Assembly (NCBI RefSeq): GCF_023218175.1
Contig: NZ_JALPTH010000005.1
Span: 186,001 to 250,000, forward strand
Reading direction: 5' to 3'
Length of the DNA: 64,000 nucleotides
DNA from: Streptomyces lichenis
GTDB lineage: Bacteria; Actinomycetota; Actinomycetes; Streptomycetales; Streptomycetaceae
Shown here: positions 51,656 to 61,295 of the stretch, one piece after another
Position numbering within the stretch: the stretch's first letter is position 1
Layout: every line of letters begins with the position of its first letter
Program-made: the position numbers and the translations under genes
Notes under the pieces: model-generated
Told to the model about the DNA's origin: nothing
Seen by the model: the letters and a program-made list of their open reading frames with translations, nothing else
Databases searched by the model: none

Positions 51656-52780
51656 TCAGCGCTTGTGCTGGGCGTCCGCGACGGTGACCTCCACGCGCTG
51701 GAACTCCTTCAGCTCGCTGTAGCCGGTGGTGGCCATCGCGCGGCGCAGGGCGCCGAAGAAGTTCATCGAGCCGTCCGGGGTGTGCGAGGGGCCGGTCAGG
51801 ACCTCCTCGGTGGTGCCGACGGCGCCGAGGTCGACCAGCTTGCCGCGCGGCACGTCCTCGTGCACGGCCTCCATGCCCCAGTGCCGGCCGCGGCCGGGGG
51901 CGTCGGTGGCGCGGGCCAGCGGGGAGCCGATCATCACCGAGTCGGCGCCGCAGGCGATGGCCTTCGGCAGGTCGCCGGACCAGCCCACCCCGCCGTCCGC
52001 GATGACGTGCACATAGCGGCCGCCGGACTCGTCCATGTAGTCCCGGCGGGCCGCGGCCACGTCGGCGACCGCGGTCGCCATCGGGACCTGGATGCCCAGC
52101 ACGTTGCGGGTGGTGTGGGCGGCGCCGCCGCCGAAGCCGACCAGCACACCGGCCGCGCCGGTGCGCATCAGGTGCAGGGCGGCGGTGTAGGTGGCGCAGC
52201 CGCCGACGATGACCGGGACGTCCAGCTCGTAGATGAACTGCTTGAGGTTGAGCGGCTCGGCGGCGCCGGAGACGTGCTCGGCGGAGACGGTGGTGCCGCG
52301 GATGACGAAGATGTCCACACCCGCGTCGACGACCGCCTTGGAGAACTGCGCGGTGCGCTGCGGGGAGAGCGCGGCGGCGGTGACCACGCCCGAGTCGCGC
52401 ACCTCCTTGATGCGCAGCCCGATCAGCTCCTCCTGGATGGGAGCGGCGTAGATCTCCTGCAGACGGCGGGTGGCGGTGTCGGCCGGGAGGTGGGCGATCT
52501 CGTCCAGCAGCGGCCGGGGGTCCTCGTAGCGGGTCCACAGGCCTTCGAGGTTGAGGACGCCGAGGCCGCCCATCTGCCCGATGCGGATCGCGGTCTCGGG
52601 GGAGACCACCGAGTCCATCGGGGCGGCCAGGAACGGCAGCTCGAACCGGTAGGCGTCGATCTGCCAGGCGATCGAGACCTCCTTCGGGTCCCGGGTGCGC
52701 CGGCTGGGGACGACGGCGATGTCGTCGAACGCGTACGCCCTGCGGCCGCGCTTGCCGCGCCCGATCTCGATCTCAGTCAC
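51656..52780 (-). CDS. GuaB3 family IMP dehydrogenase-related protein
   Basis: 374 residues, the full GuaB3 length: an IMPDH/GMP-reductase barrel without CBS domains. Family signatures are AYAFDDIAVVPSRRTRDPKEVS, FLAAPMDSVVSPETA and VIADGGVGWSGDLPKAIACGAD. The active-site loop that in IMPDH is GxGxxCTT reads GFGGGAAHTT, with no Cys. Mycobacterial GuaB3 is not established as an IMPDH; a GMP-reductase-like role has been proposed for some GuaB3. It lies 112 bp downstream of guaB on the same strand with a terminator hairpin between them, so it probably has its own promoter. Confidence 0.9.
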   Translation of the reverse strand: MTEIEIGRGKRGRRAYAFDDIAVVPSRRTRDPKEVSIAWQIDAYRFELPFLAAPMDSVVSPETAIRIGQMGGLGVLNLEGLWTRYEDPRPLLDEIAHLPADTATRRLQEIYAAPIQEELIGLRIKEVRDSGVVTAAALSPQRTAQFSKAVVDAGVDIFVIRGTTVSAEHVSGAAEPLNLKQFIYELDVPVIVGGCATYTAALHLMRTGAAGVLVGFGGGAAHTTRNVLGIQVPMATAVADVAAARRDYMDESGGRYVHVIADGGVGWSGDLPKAIACGADSVMIGSPLARATDAPGRGRHWGMEAVHEDVPRGKLVDLGAVGTTEEVLTGPSHTPDGSMNFFGALRRAMATTGYSELKEFQRVEVTVADAQHKR

Positions 52781-52832
52781 GTTGTGTGGCCTTTCCCTCT
52801 TCGTCTGCGCCTACCAGTATCCCCGACGCACG

Positions 52833-52876
52833 GCGGAGGGGCGGTCCCGGCCGTATGCCGGAATCCGCCCCTCCGC
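52833..52876. terminator. Terminator downstream of guaB
   Basis: GCGGAGGGGCGG/CCGCCCCTCCGC with inner CCGGC/GCCGG arms. It ends guaB before guaB3. Confidence 0.8.
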
Positions 52877-52892
52877 CGCACTGCGAGGGCCG

Positions 52893-54440
<1,548 letters not shown>

Positions 54441-54537
54441 CTAACGGGCTCGCGGCGTGTCCCATTCCACGAACAAGATCACCGGGAAGGTTTGGACGTT
54501 CACACGGGTGGCGCAAGGGCCGGAAGAGAAGGGGGGG

Positions 54538-55272
54538 TCACTGCTCGGCGAGGGCGCGGAGCCGGCTGAGCGCGCGGTGCTGGGCGACCCGGACCGCGCC
54601 CGGGGACATGCCGAGCATCTGCCCGGTCTCCTCGGCGGTGAGGCCCACCGCGACCCGGAGCACCAGCAGTTCGCGCTGGACCTCGGGGAGGTTGGCGAGG
54701 AGCCGCTTGGCCCACTCGGCGTCATCGCTGAGCAGCGCCCGCTCCTCGGGGCCGAGGGAGTCGTCGGGCCGCTCGGGCATCTCGTCGGAGGGCACCGCGG
54801 TGGAACCGGGATGGCGCATGGCGGCGCGCTGGAGGTCGGCGACCTTGTGGCCGGCGATGGCGAAGACGAAGGCCTCGAAGGGGCGGCCGGTGTCGCGGTA
54901 GCGGGGCAGTGCCATCAGCACCGCCACGCAGACCTCCTGGGCGAGGTCCTCGACGAAGTGGCGGGCGTCACCGGGCAGCCGGTTGAGCCGGGTGCGGCAG
55001 TAGCGCAGGGCGAGCGGGTGGACATGGGCGAGCAGGTCGTGGGTCGCCTGCTCGTCGCCCTCGACCGCGCGGTGGACGAGTGCCCCGATCGCCCCGCGGG
55101 CGGGCCCCTGGGCCGGGGACGCTCCGCGGGCGGTGCCCTGGACGGCGGCCGCCGTCTGGGCCGGGGCCGCCTCGTTGTCGCGCATCGGTCCATGGTGCAC
55201 CGGCGCGTGCCCGTCCGCCGTACCGCTTCCACCCTTGTGCACCGAAGCGTTATGAGCAGGCGCGCCCGTCAT
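54538..55272 (-). CDS. shbA: ShbA-type RNA polymerase sigma factor
   Basis: 244 residues from ATG 55272. Region 2 is [41 protein letters not shown], region 4 [45 protein letters not shown]. In S. griseus ShbA drives transcription of the principal sigma factor gene hrdB; mycobacterial SigD occupies the same neighbourhood with guaB. The first ~75 residues are a Gly/Ala/His-rich tail. I chose ATG 55272 (GGGAGGGGAGGG 9 nt upstream); GTG 55323 and ATG 55185 (MRDNEAAP, matching homologue starts I recall) are alternatives. It lies between guaB and bldM. Confidence 0.88.
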   Translation of the reverse strand: MTGAPAHNASVHKGGSGTADGHAPVHHGPMRDNEAAPAQTAAAVQGTARGASPAQGPARGAIGALVHRAVEGDEQATHDLLAHVHPLALRYCRTRLNRLPGDARHFVEDLAQEVCVAVLMALPRYRDTGRPFEAFVFAIAGHKVADLQRAAMRHPGSTAVPSDEMPERPDDSLGPEERALLSDDAEWAKRLLANLPEVQRELLVLRVAVGLTAEETGQMLGMSPGAVRVAQHRALSRLRALAEQ

Positions 55273-55415
55273 CTCGTGCGCCCTCCCCTCCCGCTCGATC
55301 GACTTGTCCCCGAGGAACTCCACTCTTCAAGGATGCGGCATCGGCGCGGAAACAGATCCCGTCGTTCCGCCGCCCCGTCCGCCGCGGGGCGGACGGGGTC
55401 GCCACGGCCGGCGCC

Positions 55416-56027
55416 TCAGCGCACCAGGCCCCAGCGGAAGCCGAGCGCGACGGCGTGCGCGCGGTCCGAGGCGCCCAGCTTCTTAAACAGCCGCCTGGCG
55501 TGCGTCTTCACGGTGTCCTCGGAGAGGAACAGCTCGCGGCCGATCTCCGCGTTGGAGCGGCCGTGGCTCATGCCCTCCAGCACCTGGATCTCGCGTGCGG
55601 TGAGGGTGGGGGCTGCGCCCATCTCGGCCGAGCGCAGCCGGCGCGGGGCGAGCCGCCAGGTGGGGTCGGCGAGCGCCTGGGTGACGGTGGCCCGCAGCTC
55701 GGCGCGGGAGGCGTCCTTGTGCAGGTAGCCGCGGGCGCCGGCGGCGACGGCCAGCGCCACGCCGTCCAGGTCCTCGGCGACGGTGAGCATGATGATGCGG
55801 GCGCCGGGGTCCGCGGAGAGCAGCCGGCGGACGGTCTCCACGCCGCCCAGACCGGGCATGCGCACGTCCATCAGGATGAGGTCCGAGCGGTCCGCGCCCC
55901 AGCGGCGGAGGACTTCCTCGCCGTTGGCCGCGGTCGTCACGCGCTCGACGCCGGGCACCGTGGCCACGGCGCGGCGGAGCGCTTCTCGGGCAAGCGGGGA
56001 GTCGTCGCAGACGAGAACGGATGTCAT
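55416..56027 (-). CDS. bldM: BldM, orphan response regulator of sporulation
   Basis: 203 residues, matching BldM from memory over its whole length. The receiver domain is SVLVCDDSPLAREALRRAVA, Asp in LILMDVRMPGLGGVETVRRLL, then GARGYLHKDASRAEL; the LuxR HTH is LTAREIQVLEGMSHGRSNAEIGRELFLSEDTVKTHARRLFKKL. BldM activates early aerial-development genes and, with WhiI, late sporulation genes. No kinase is adjacent; it is known as phosphorylation-independent. A sigma-BldN-type promoter is visible upstream, and a WhiB gene is divergent. Confidence 0.95.
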   Translation of the reverse strand: MTSVLVCDDSPLAREALRRAVATVPGVERVTTAANGEEVLRRWGADRSDLILMDVRMPGLGGVETVRRLLSADPGARIIMLTVAEDLDGVALAVAAGARGYLHKDASRAELRATVTQALADPTWRLAPRRLRSAEMGAAPTLTAREIQVLEGMSHGRSNAEIGRELFLSEDTVKTHARRLFKKLGASDRAHAVALGFRWGLVR

Positions 56028-56150
56028 GGCCGTCCTCCGCAGCTGATGCGCGTCACCTAGAGCCTCCAGGCTGGTCGTGAATCGTCACCTGTGCGGTTGA
56101 CGCCCCCGGACATCTGCCCGAGCGCTTCTCTCTTCAACCGCTCCGCACTC

Positions 56151-56178
56151 TCAACGACGGTCACTCGAAAGAGTTACG
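56151..56178 (-). promoter_or_regulatory. Sigma-BldN-dependent promoter of bldM (bldMp1-like)
   Basis: On the minus strand CGTAAC, 16-bp spacer, CGTTGA, about 125 bp before the bldM ATG. This agrees with the sigma-BldN consensus as I recall it. A sigma-WhiG-type second promoter was not found in the gap. Confidence 0.65.
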
Positions 56179-56458
56179 GGTCCCTGCCACCGCTTCGGCA
56201 CTCTACGTGAGCGGGCCGGTACGGAGGAGAGCGACGCAGGTCACGCATGGTTCACCTGGAGCTATGCCCCATTTAGCTGCTTTTCCTTCACTTTGCCAGT
56301 GTCTATGGCTAGATTCGCAATGAGTCATATTTACATCTACTTAGACAGTAGTTGTAACGTCGTGGCTGTACCGGCTCCCCGGTCATGGCCGACCAAGCCC
56401 GCTCAGCTCCGGCCGGCACCGGAGTTCGCTCACGCACCGGAACCAAGGGACATGCGCC

Positions 56459-56845
56459 ATGGCAGATTTCTCCCGCCTTCCCGGACCCAACGCCGACCTG
56501 TGGGACTGGCAGCTGCTCGCGGCCTGCCGAGGGGTCGACAGTTCGCTCTTCTTCCATCCCGAGGGTGAGCGCGGCGCGGCGCGGAGTGCGCGCGAGAACT
56601 CGGCGAAAGAGGTGTGCATGCGGTGCCCCGTCCGGGCCGAGTGCGCGGCCCACGCACTGGCGGTGCGCGAGCCGTACGGAGTGTGGGGCGGCCTCACCGA
56701 GGACGAACGCGAGGAGCTGATGGGGCGGGCCCGCAACCGCCTGGTCTCCACCGCGCCCTCGGCGAACGGCACCCCGGCCTCCCCCGCCCCCGCACCCGCC
56801 CACCACACCCATGGGCCGTCCTCGCGGACGGTCTACCACTCCTGA
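56459..56845 (+). CDS. WhiB-family iron-sulfur regulator
   Basis: 128 residues. Four Cys ligands: one in LLAACRGVDSSLFF, then C-x2-C in KEVCMRCPVRAEC plus the next Cys, followed by the invariant turn GVWGGLTEDERE and a basic tail (GRARNRLVS). WhiB proteins bind a [4Fe-4S] cluster and regulate with the principal sigma factor. Position beside bldM and shbA matches mycobacterial whiB3 near sigD. The C-terminus adds a Pro/Ala/His-rich extension. ATG 56459 follows AAGGGA. The 431-bp intergenic region to bldM is relatively A+T-rich around 56280-56360. Confidence 0.93.
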   Translation: MADFSRLPGPNADLWDWQLLAACRGVDSSLFFHPEGERGAARSARENSAKEVCMRCPVRAECAAHALAVREPYGVWGGLTEDEREELMGRARNRLVSTAPSANGTPASPAPAPAHHTHGPSSRTVYHS

Positions 56846-56901
56846 GGGCCGTCGGCCGCGAAGCCGAGGAGGAACGTTCCTGCGCGTAAGGGGCCCGGGA
56901 C

Positions 56902-56964
56902 AGGCGGCGCGGGCCCCGGGCCGGGACGCGGGGCCCGGCAAGGCGGCGCGGGCCCCGGGCCGGG
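56902..56964. repeat. 24-bp direct repeat, 39-bp period
   Basis: AGGCGGCGCGGGCCCCGGGC-headed 24-mers at 56902-56925 and 56941-56964, with a partial third copy running up to the LysR stop. The units can fold into CCCGGGCC-rich hairpins and may act as terminators between the convergent WhiB and LysR genes. Confidence 0.7.
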
Positions 56965-56973
56965 CGGCGCGGG

Positions 56974-57915
56974 TCAGGTGCGGGCGGCCGCGGCGGCGAG
57001 CCGGTCCAGGGTGGCCGCGACCGCGGGCACCTGGGCCAGGTCGGGCAGCGTGAGGGCGACCACCTCGCGCTCGACGACCGGTTCCACCGCGACGGTACGC
57101 GCGCCCCGCGGCCGTACCGACTCCACCGCCAGCTCGGGCAGCACCGCGACCCCGAGCCCGGCGCCGACCAGGCCCACCACCGCGGGGTAATCGTCGGTCG
57201 CGAAGTCGATACGCGGGACGAACCCGGCCGCCTCGCACACCTGCACCAGCTGGCGGCGGCAGCGCGGGCAGCCCGCGATCCAGGACTCCTCGGCCAGCTC
57301 CGCGATGCCCACCGAGCCCGCGTCCGCGAGCCGGTGGCCCTCCGGGACCAGCCCCACCAGGCGGTCGGTGAGCAGCGGCCGGACCACCAGGTCGGTCCAG
57401 TCGTCCCCGGCGGCCCCCTGCTCGCGCGGCCCGCCGCCGCTCCCGTTCCGCCCCGTCCCGCCGCCGTAGCGGAAGGCGAGCGCCACGTCGCAGTCCCCCT
57501 CGCGCAGCATCTCCACCGAGCGCGGCGGCTCCGCCTCGACCAGGGAGACCCGGGTGCCGGGGTGGTCGGCCCGCAGCGCGGCGAGAGCGGTCGGCACCAG
57601 GGAGGAGCTGCCGCTCGGGAAGGAGACCAGGCGCACCCGCCCGGCCCGCAGGCCCGCGATGGCGGCGACCTCCTCCTCGGCCGCGGTGAGTCCGGCGAGG
57701 ATGCCCGCGGCATGCCGGACCAGCGCCTCGCCGGCCTGGGTCAGCCGGGTCTCGCGGCCCGTGCGGATGAGCAGCGGGGTGCCGGTGGAGCCCTCCAGCG
57801 CCTTCATCTGCTGGCTGACGGCGGGCTGGGTGCAGCCCAGTTCACGCGCGGCCGCGGAGAAGGAGCCGGTGGCGGCGACGGCGCGCAGCACGCGCAGATG
57901 ACGGGCTTCGATCAC
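56974..57915 (-). CDS. LysR-family transcriptional regulator
   Basis: 313 residues. The N-terminal winged HTH is LRVLRAVAATGSFSAAARELGCTQPAVSQQMKALE. The effector domain opens AGRVRLVSFPSGSSSLVPTALAAL and contains a Gly-rich loop (RYGGGTGRNGSGGG) near residue 150 and a CPRCRRQL Cys pair. GTG 57915 directly follows a TATGCT -10 with no ribosome-binding site, suggesting leaderless mRNA. It is divergent from the MOSC gene (127 bp), which may be its target. Confidence 0.9.
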   Translation of the reverse strand: MIEARHLRVLRAVAATGSFSAAARELGCTQPAVSQQMKALEGSTGTPLLIRTGRETRLTQAGEALVRHAAGILAGLTAAEEEVAAIAGLRAGRVRLVSFPSGSSSLVPTALAALRADHPGTRVSLVEAEPPRSVEMLREGDCDVALAFRYGGGTGRNGSGGGPREQGAAGDDWTDLVVRPLLTDRLVGLVPEGHRLADAGSVGIAELAEESWIAGCPRCRRQLVQVCEAAGFVPRIDFATDDYPAVVGLVGAGLGVAVLPELAVESVRPRGARTVAVEPVVEREVVALTLPDLAQVPAVAATLDRLAAAAART

Positions 57916-58042
57916 CCTGCGAGCATAAGCGGAGCTTGGAGGTGGAAGCGAATCACCTTCACCCCCTTTGAGGTGCGGCCCCACCGGCCCCTCCAGGATC
58001 AGGGCAGCTGTGCCTCCCAGGAGTCCGGGATAGCGTGCGGGC

Positions 58043-58726
58043 ATGAAGGTGCTGACGGTGAACATCGGGGCGATACGCCCGACGGAGGACTCGTCCGCCG
58101 GGGTGACCGGGATCGACAAGCGGCCCGTGGACGGGCCGGTGCTGGTCAGCGACCCCGGGGTCAAGGGCGAGGGCGGCAGCGGGCTGGCCGGGGACGGCAT
58201 CGGGGACCTGCGCAACCACGGCGGCAGCGATCAGGCGGTGTACGCCTTCGCCCGCGAGGACCTGGACGGCTGGGAGCGCGAGCTGGGGCACCCCCTGGCC
58301 AACGGGGCGTTCGGGGAGAACCTCACCACCGGCGGGGTGGACGTGAACGGCGCGCTGATCGGCGAGCGGTGGCGGATCGGCCCCCGGCTGCTCCTGGAGG
58401 TGACCAGCGCGCGCATCCCCTGCCGTACCTTCGCGGCCCAGCTGGGGCAGCGCGGCTGGGTGCGGCGGTTCACCCAGGAGGCGGCGCCCGGCGCGTATCT
58501 GCGGGTGCTCCGGCCGGGTGAGATCCGCGCGGGTGACGCGGTCGAGGTGGTGCACCGCCCGGCGCACCGGGTGACCGTGGCGGTCGCCTTCCGGGCCGCC
58601 ACGACCGAGCGGACGCTGCTCCCCGAGGTGCTGGCCGCCGGTGAGGCGCTCCACCCGGAACTGCTGGAGTCGGCCCGCGCGTACGCGGCCCGGGCCGGCG
58701 ACCGGAACGCCGAACGCCCGGCCTGA
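58043..58726 (+). CDS. MOSC domain protein (YiiM-like)
   Basis: 227 residues. MOSC signatures: LRNHGGSDQAVYAFAREDLDGWE, GAFGENLTTGGVD, and the Cys of SARIPCRTFAAQ. MOSC domains bind sulfur or molybdenum cofactor in metal-sulfur delivery or reduction of N-hydroxylated compounds. ATG 58043 lies seven bases after TAGCGT, a leaderless start. It shares a short promoter region with the divergent LysR regulator. Confidence 0.9.
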   Translation: MKVLTVNIGAIRPTEDSSAGVTGIDKRPVDGPVLVSDPGVKGEGGSGLAGDGIGDLRNHGGSDQAVYAFAREDLDGWERELGHPLANGAFGENLTTGGVDVNGALIGERWRIGPRLLLEVTSARIPCRTFAAQLGQRGWVRRFTQEAAPGAYLRVLRPGEIRAGDAVEVVHRPAHRVTVAVAFRAATTERTLLPEVLAAGEALHPELLESARAYAARAGDRNAERPA

Positions 58727-58803
58727 CGCCGGGGGCGCTTGGAGGGGCGGGCGGATGGGGGTGCGTACCCCGTGGGGGTGCGGGGGCGGTTAACGTGCCG
58801 CTT

Positions 58804-59577
58804 ATGACGACTGCACTGATCACGGGCGCGACCGCGGGCATCGGCGCCGCCTTCGCGCGTCGGCTCGCGGCGGACGGGCACGACCTGGTCCTGGTCGCCC
58901 GTGACACGGCGCGGCTGCGCGAGCAGGCCACCGAGCTCCACGACCGGCACGGCATCGAGGCGGAGGTGCTCAGCGCCGACCTGGCCACGGAGGAGGGCAT
59001 CGGCGCGGTCGAGCGGCGGCTCGGCGACCCGAGGCGCCCGGTGGACCTGCTGGTCAACAACGCGGGCTTCGGCAACAAGGGCCGTTTCCTGGACGTGTCC
59101 ATGGGCGACGAGCTGCGGATGCTGAAGGTGCACTGCGAGGCGGTGCTGCGGCTGACGTCCGCGGCCTGCGAGGCGATGCGCGGACGGGGCAGGGGCGGGG
59201 TGGTGAACGTGGCCTCGGTGGCCGCCTTCGTCCCGCGCGGCACCTACGGGGCGTCCAAGGCGTGGGTGGTGCAGTTCACCCAGGGGGTGGCCAAGGACCT
59301 GGCCGGCAGCGGGGTGCGGCTGATGGCGCTCTGCCCGGGGTTCGTGCGCACCGAGTTCCATGAGCGGGCGGGCATGGGGACCGGCAACATCCCCGGGTGG
59401 ATGTGGCTGGACGCCGACAAGCTGGTCGCGGCGGCCATGGCGGACCTCGCCCGCGGGCGGACGATCTCGATTCCGGACCCGCGCTACAAGGCGCTGATGG
59501 GCCTGGTGAAGCTGGCGCCGCGCGGCCTGCTCGGGGGTGTCAGCTCGCGCGCGGGGCGCAGGTACGGCCCGAGTTGA
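58804..59577 (+). CDS. Short-chain dehydrogenase/reductase
   Basis: 257 residues, classical SDR: cofactor motif TGATAGIGAAFARRL, NNAG in VNNAGFGNKG, catalytic Ser in NVASVAAF, and YxxxK in TYGASKAW. CPGFVRTEFHERAGM follows. Likely an NADP(H) oxidoreductase; substrate unknown. ATG 58804 is preceded by TAACGT at 58791-58796, giving a leaderless start; GTG 58795 lies inside that -10. Confidence 0.92.
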   Translation: MTTALITGATAGIGAAFARRLAADGHDLVLVARDTARLREQATELHDRHGIEAEVLSADLATEEGIGAVERRLGDPRRPVDLLVNNAGFGNKGRFLDVSMGDELRMLKVHCEAVLRLTSAACEAMRGRGRGGVVNVASVAAFVPRGTYGASKAWVVQFTQGVAKDLAGSGVRLMALCPGFVRTEFHERAGMGTGNIPGWMWLDADKLVAAAMADLARGRTISIPDPRYKALMGLVKLAPRGLLGGVSSRAGRRYGPS

Positions 59578-59690
59578 CGGCGGACGGATGAGCCGTCCTC
59601 CCGGGGCTCCGGCGCCGGGACGGCGGCGGCCGGAGCGGTCGGGCGGGGGCGGGTGGTGCGGGCGGGCACCCGCCGGCCGGCCCTGGGCGG

Positions 59691-59713
59691 GCGCGCCTCG
59701 GTCGGAGGCGCGC
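59691..59713 (+). terminator. Hairpin after the SDR gene
   Basis: A 9-bp stem GCGCGCCTC/GAGGCGCGC with a 5-nt loop in the 362-bp gap between the SDR and regulator genes. Confidence 0.5.
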
Positions 59714-59859
59714 GGGCCCGGGCGGAACGCAGCAGCCCCCCGTGGTCCCCTGGTGATGGCCGGTCGCGGCTTGTTCGACGACGTTCCCGGCCCGGGGCTT
59801 CTGCGTCCACCGGAATCCTGGGCCTGGTGGTGATCGATCGTCAAGATGCCATGGGCGGA

Positions 59860-59885
59860 TGATCGAAACATTCCTCATTCGATCA
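59860..59885. promoter_or_regulatory. Operator-like inverted repeat upstream of the DeoR/LacI regulator
   Basis: TGATCGAA-N10-TTCGATCA, a perfect 8-bp inverted repeat, 55 bp before the regulator start. The half-site TTCGATCA recurs upstream of the transporter genes at 61200-61207, so it is probably the regulator's own operator. Confidence 0.65.
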
Positions 59886-59939
59886 GAGTGGATTAGGGTC
59901 GGGCGTCCGGTCCGGCCACCGAGGAGGGGGATTTCCACC

Positions 59940-61166
59940 GTGCGTGAGAGTGCCGCCGAACGTCATGACCGTCTGCTGGCCCTGGTACGGGAGCGGGGCA
60001 CCGCGCGGGTCGCCGACCTGGCCGTACAGCTGGGTGTCTCCCCGGTGACCGCCCGCCGCGACGTGGAGGCGCTGGCCGGGCGGGGCCTGCTGGACCGGGT
60101 GCACGGCCAGGTGTCCTGGCCAAGTTCGGTCGGGCAGCCGGGCGGGGCGGAGCATCCGGCCGGGGCGGAGGCCCTGTCGGCCGCGGCCGGGCGGGGGCCG
60201 GTCATCGGTCTGCTCGCGCCCTCGGCCACGTACTACTTCGCCGAGGTGATCCGCGGGGCGCGCGAGGCGGCGGCCCGGGCCGGGGCGCGGCTGATCCTGC
60301 GGATCTCGGACTACCGGCCGGAGGACGACCGGGCGCGCACCGAGGGGCTGCTGGCCTCGGGGGCGGAGGGGCTGCTGGTCGCACCGGGCTGGCGGGCGCC
60401 GGGCGACCAGGCGGAGCACGGCGACTGGATCGCCGAACTGCCCGTTCCCGCCGTGCTGCTGGAGCGGCGGGCCGAGCCGGGTTCGGCGCTGGACGGGCTG
60501 GACCGGGTGTCCTCCGACCACCGGCACGGGGTACTGCTGGCGGTGCGGCACCTGGTGGGGCTGGGGCACGGGGCGCCGCTGCTGGTGGCCCGGGCGGACT
60601 CCCCGACGGCACTGGCGGTACGGGCCGGGTACGCGCGGGCGCTGCGGGTGCTGGGGCTGCACGCGCCCGGGCCGGTGGTCGACTCGGTGCCGGCGGAGGT
60701 GGAGCCGGAGGGGTTCGAGGCGGCGGTGCGGGCGCTGCGCGCGGCGGTCGCCTCGGGGACGGCGACCGCGGCCCTGGTCCACAACGACGTGGACGCCATC
60801 CAGATGGTCCAGCGGCTGGCGGAGCTGGGGGTGCGGGTGCCGGAGGACCTGGCCCTGATCGCGTACGACGACGAGGTCGCCGCGCTGGCGGACATCCCGC
60901 TGACGGCGGTGGCCCCGCCCAAGCGGCAGGTGGGGCGGCTGGCGACGGAGCTGCTGGTGGAGCGGCTGGCGGCGCGGGCCGCGGGCGCGCCGGGCAGGCC
61001 GGGCGGGGTGGGCTCGGCGGCCGGCGGGGAGGGCGAGGACCGGATGGCGGACGCACCGCGCCATGTGACCCTGCTGCCGGGTCTGCGGGTGCGGGCGTCC
61101 TGCGGGCCGGCCCGGACGGGCTCCGATGCGGCGGTCCGGGAGGCCGCGACCGGGCCTTCCGTCTGA
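59940..61166 (+). CDS. DeoR-HTH / LacI-type sugar-binding transcriptional regulator
   Basis: 408 residues. The N-terminal DeoR winged HTH is RHDRLLALVRERGTARVADLAVQLGVSPVTARRDVEAL. It is fused to a periplasmic-binding-like effector domain (VIGLLAPSATYYFAEVIRGAREAAARAG, ALVHNDVDAIQMVQRLAELGVRVPEDLALIAYDDE), a layout seen in sugar-uptake repressors. GTG 59940 follows GAGGAGGGGG at 9 nt. Placement directly before an ABC importer and shared TTCGATCA half-sites suggest it represses that importer and itself. The ligand sugar cannot be read from sequence. Confidence 0.9.
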   Translation: MRESAAERHDRLLALVRERGTARVADLAVQLGVSPVTARRDVEALAGRGLLDRVHGQVSWPSSVGQPGGAEHPAGAEALSAAAGRGPVIGLLAPSATYYFAEVIRGAREAAARAGARLILRISDYRPEDDRARTEGLLASGAEGLLVAPGWRAPGDQAEHGDWIAELPVPAVLLERRAEPGSALDGLDRVSSDHRHGVLLAVRHLVGLGHGAPLLVARADSPTALAVRAGYARALRVLGLHAPGPVVDSVPAEVEPEGFEAAVRALRAAVASGTATAALVHNDVDAIQMVQRLAELGVRVPEDLALIAYDDEVAALADIPLTAVAPPKRQVGRLATELLVERLAARAAGAPGRPGGVGSAAGGEGEDRMADAPRHVTLLPGLRVRASCGPARTGSDAAVREAATGPSV

Positions 61167-61190
61167 CGGCACCCATCGGCGGCGGCCATC

Positions 61191-61251
61191 TGATCAATTT
61201 TCGATCAAACAATCTTTCGCTCTTGACTTCGCTCAGAAACGGCTCAATCAT
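61191..61251 (+). promoter_or_regulatory. Operator and promoter of the sugar ABC importer
   Basis: TGATCAAT with overlapping TTCGATCA (61191-61207) lies just upstream of TTGACT (61223-61228), 17-bp spacer, AATCAT (61246-61251). Repressor binding next to the -35 would control the binding-protein gene. Confidence 0.55.
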
Positions 61252-61295
61252 CACGGCCACACCTTCCGCGCAGTCACCCGTTCAGGAGAGCCGCC

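Noticed and set aside
56028..56458. Sigma-WhiG promoter for bldM
   Set aside because: I searched the gap for TAAA-N15-GCCGATAA and close variants on the bldM strand and found none.
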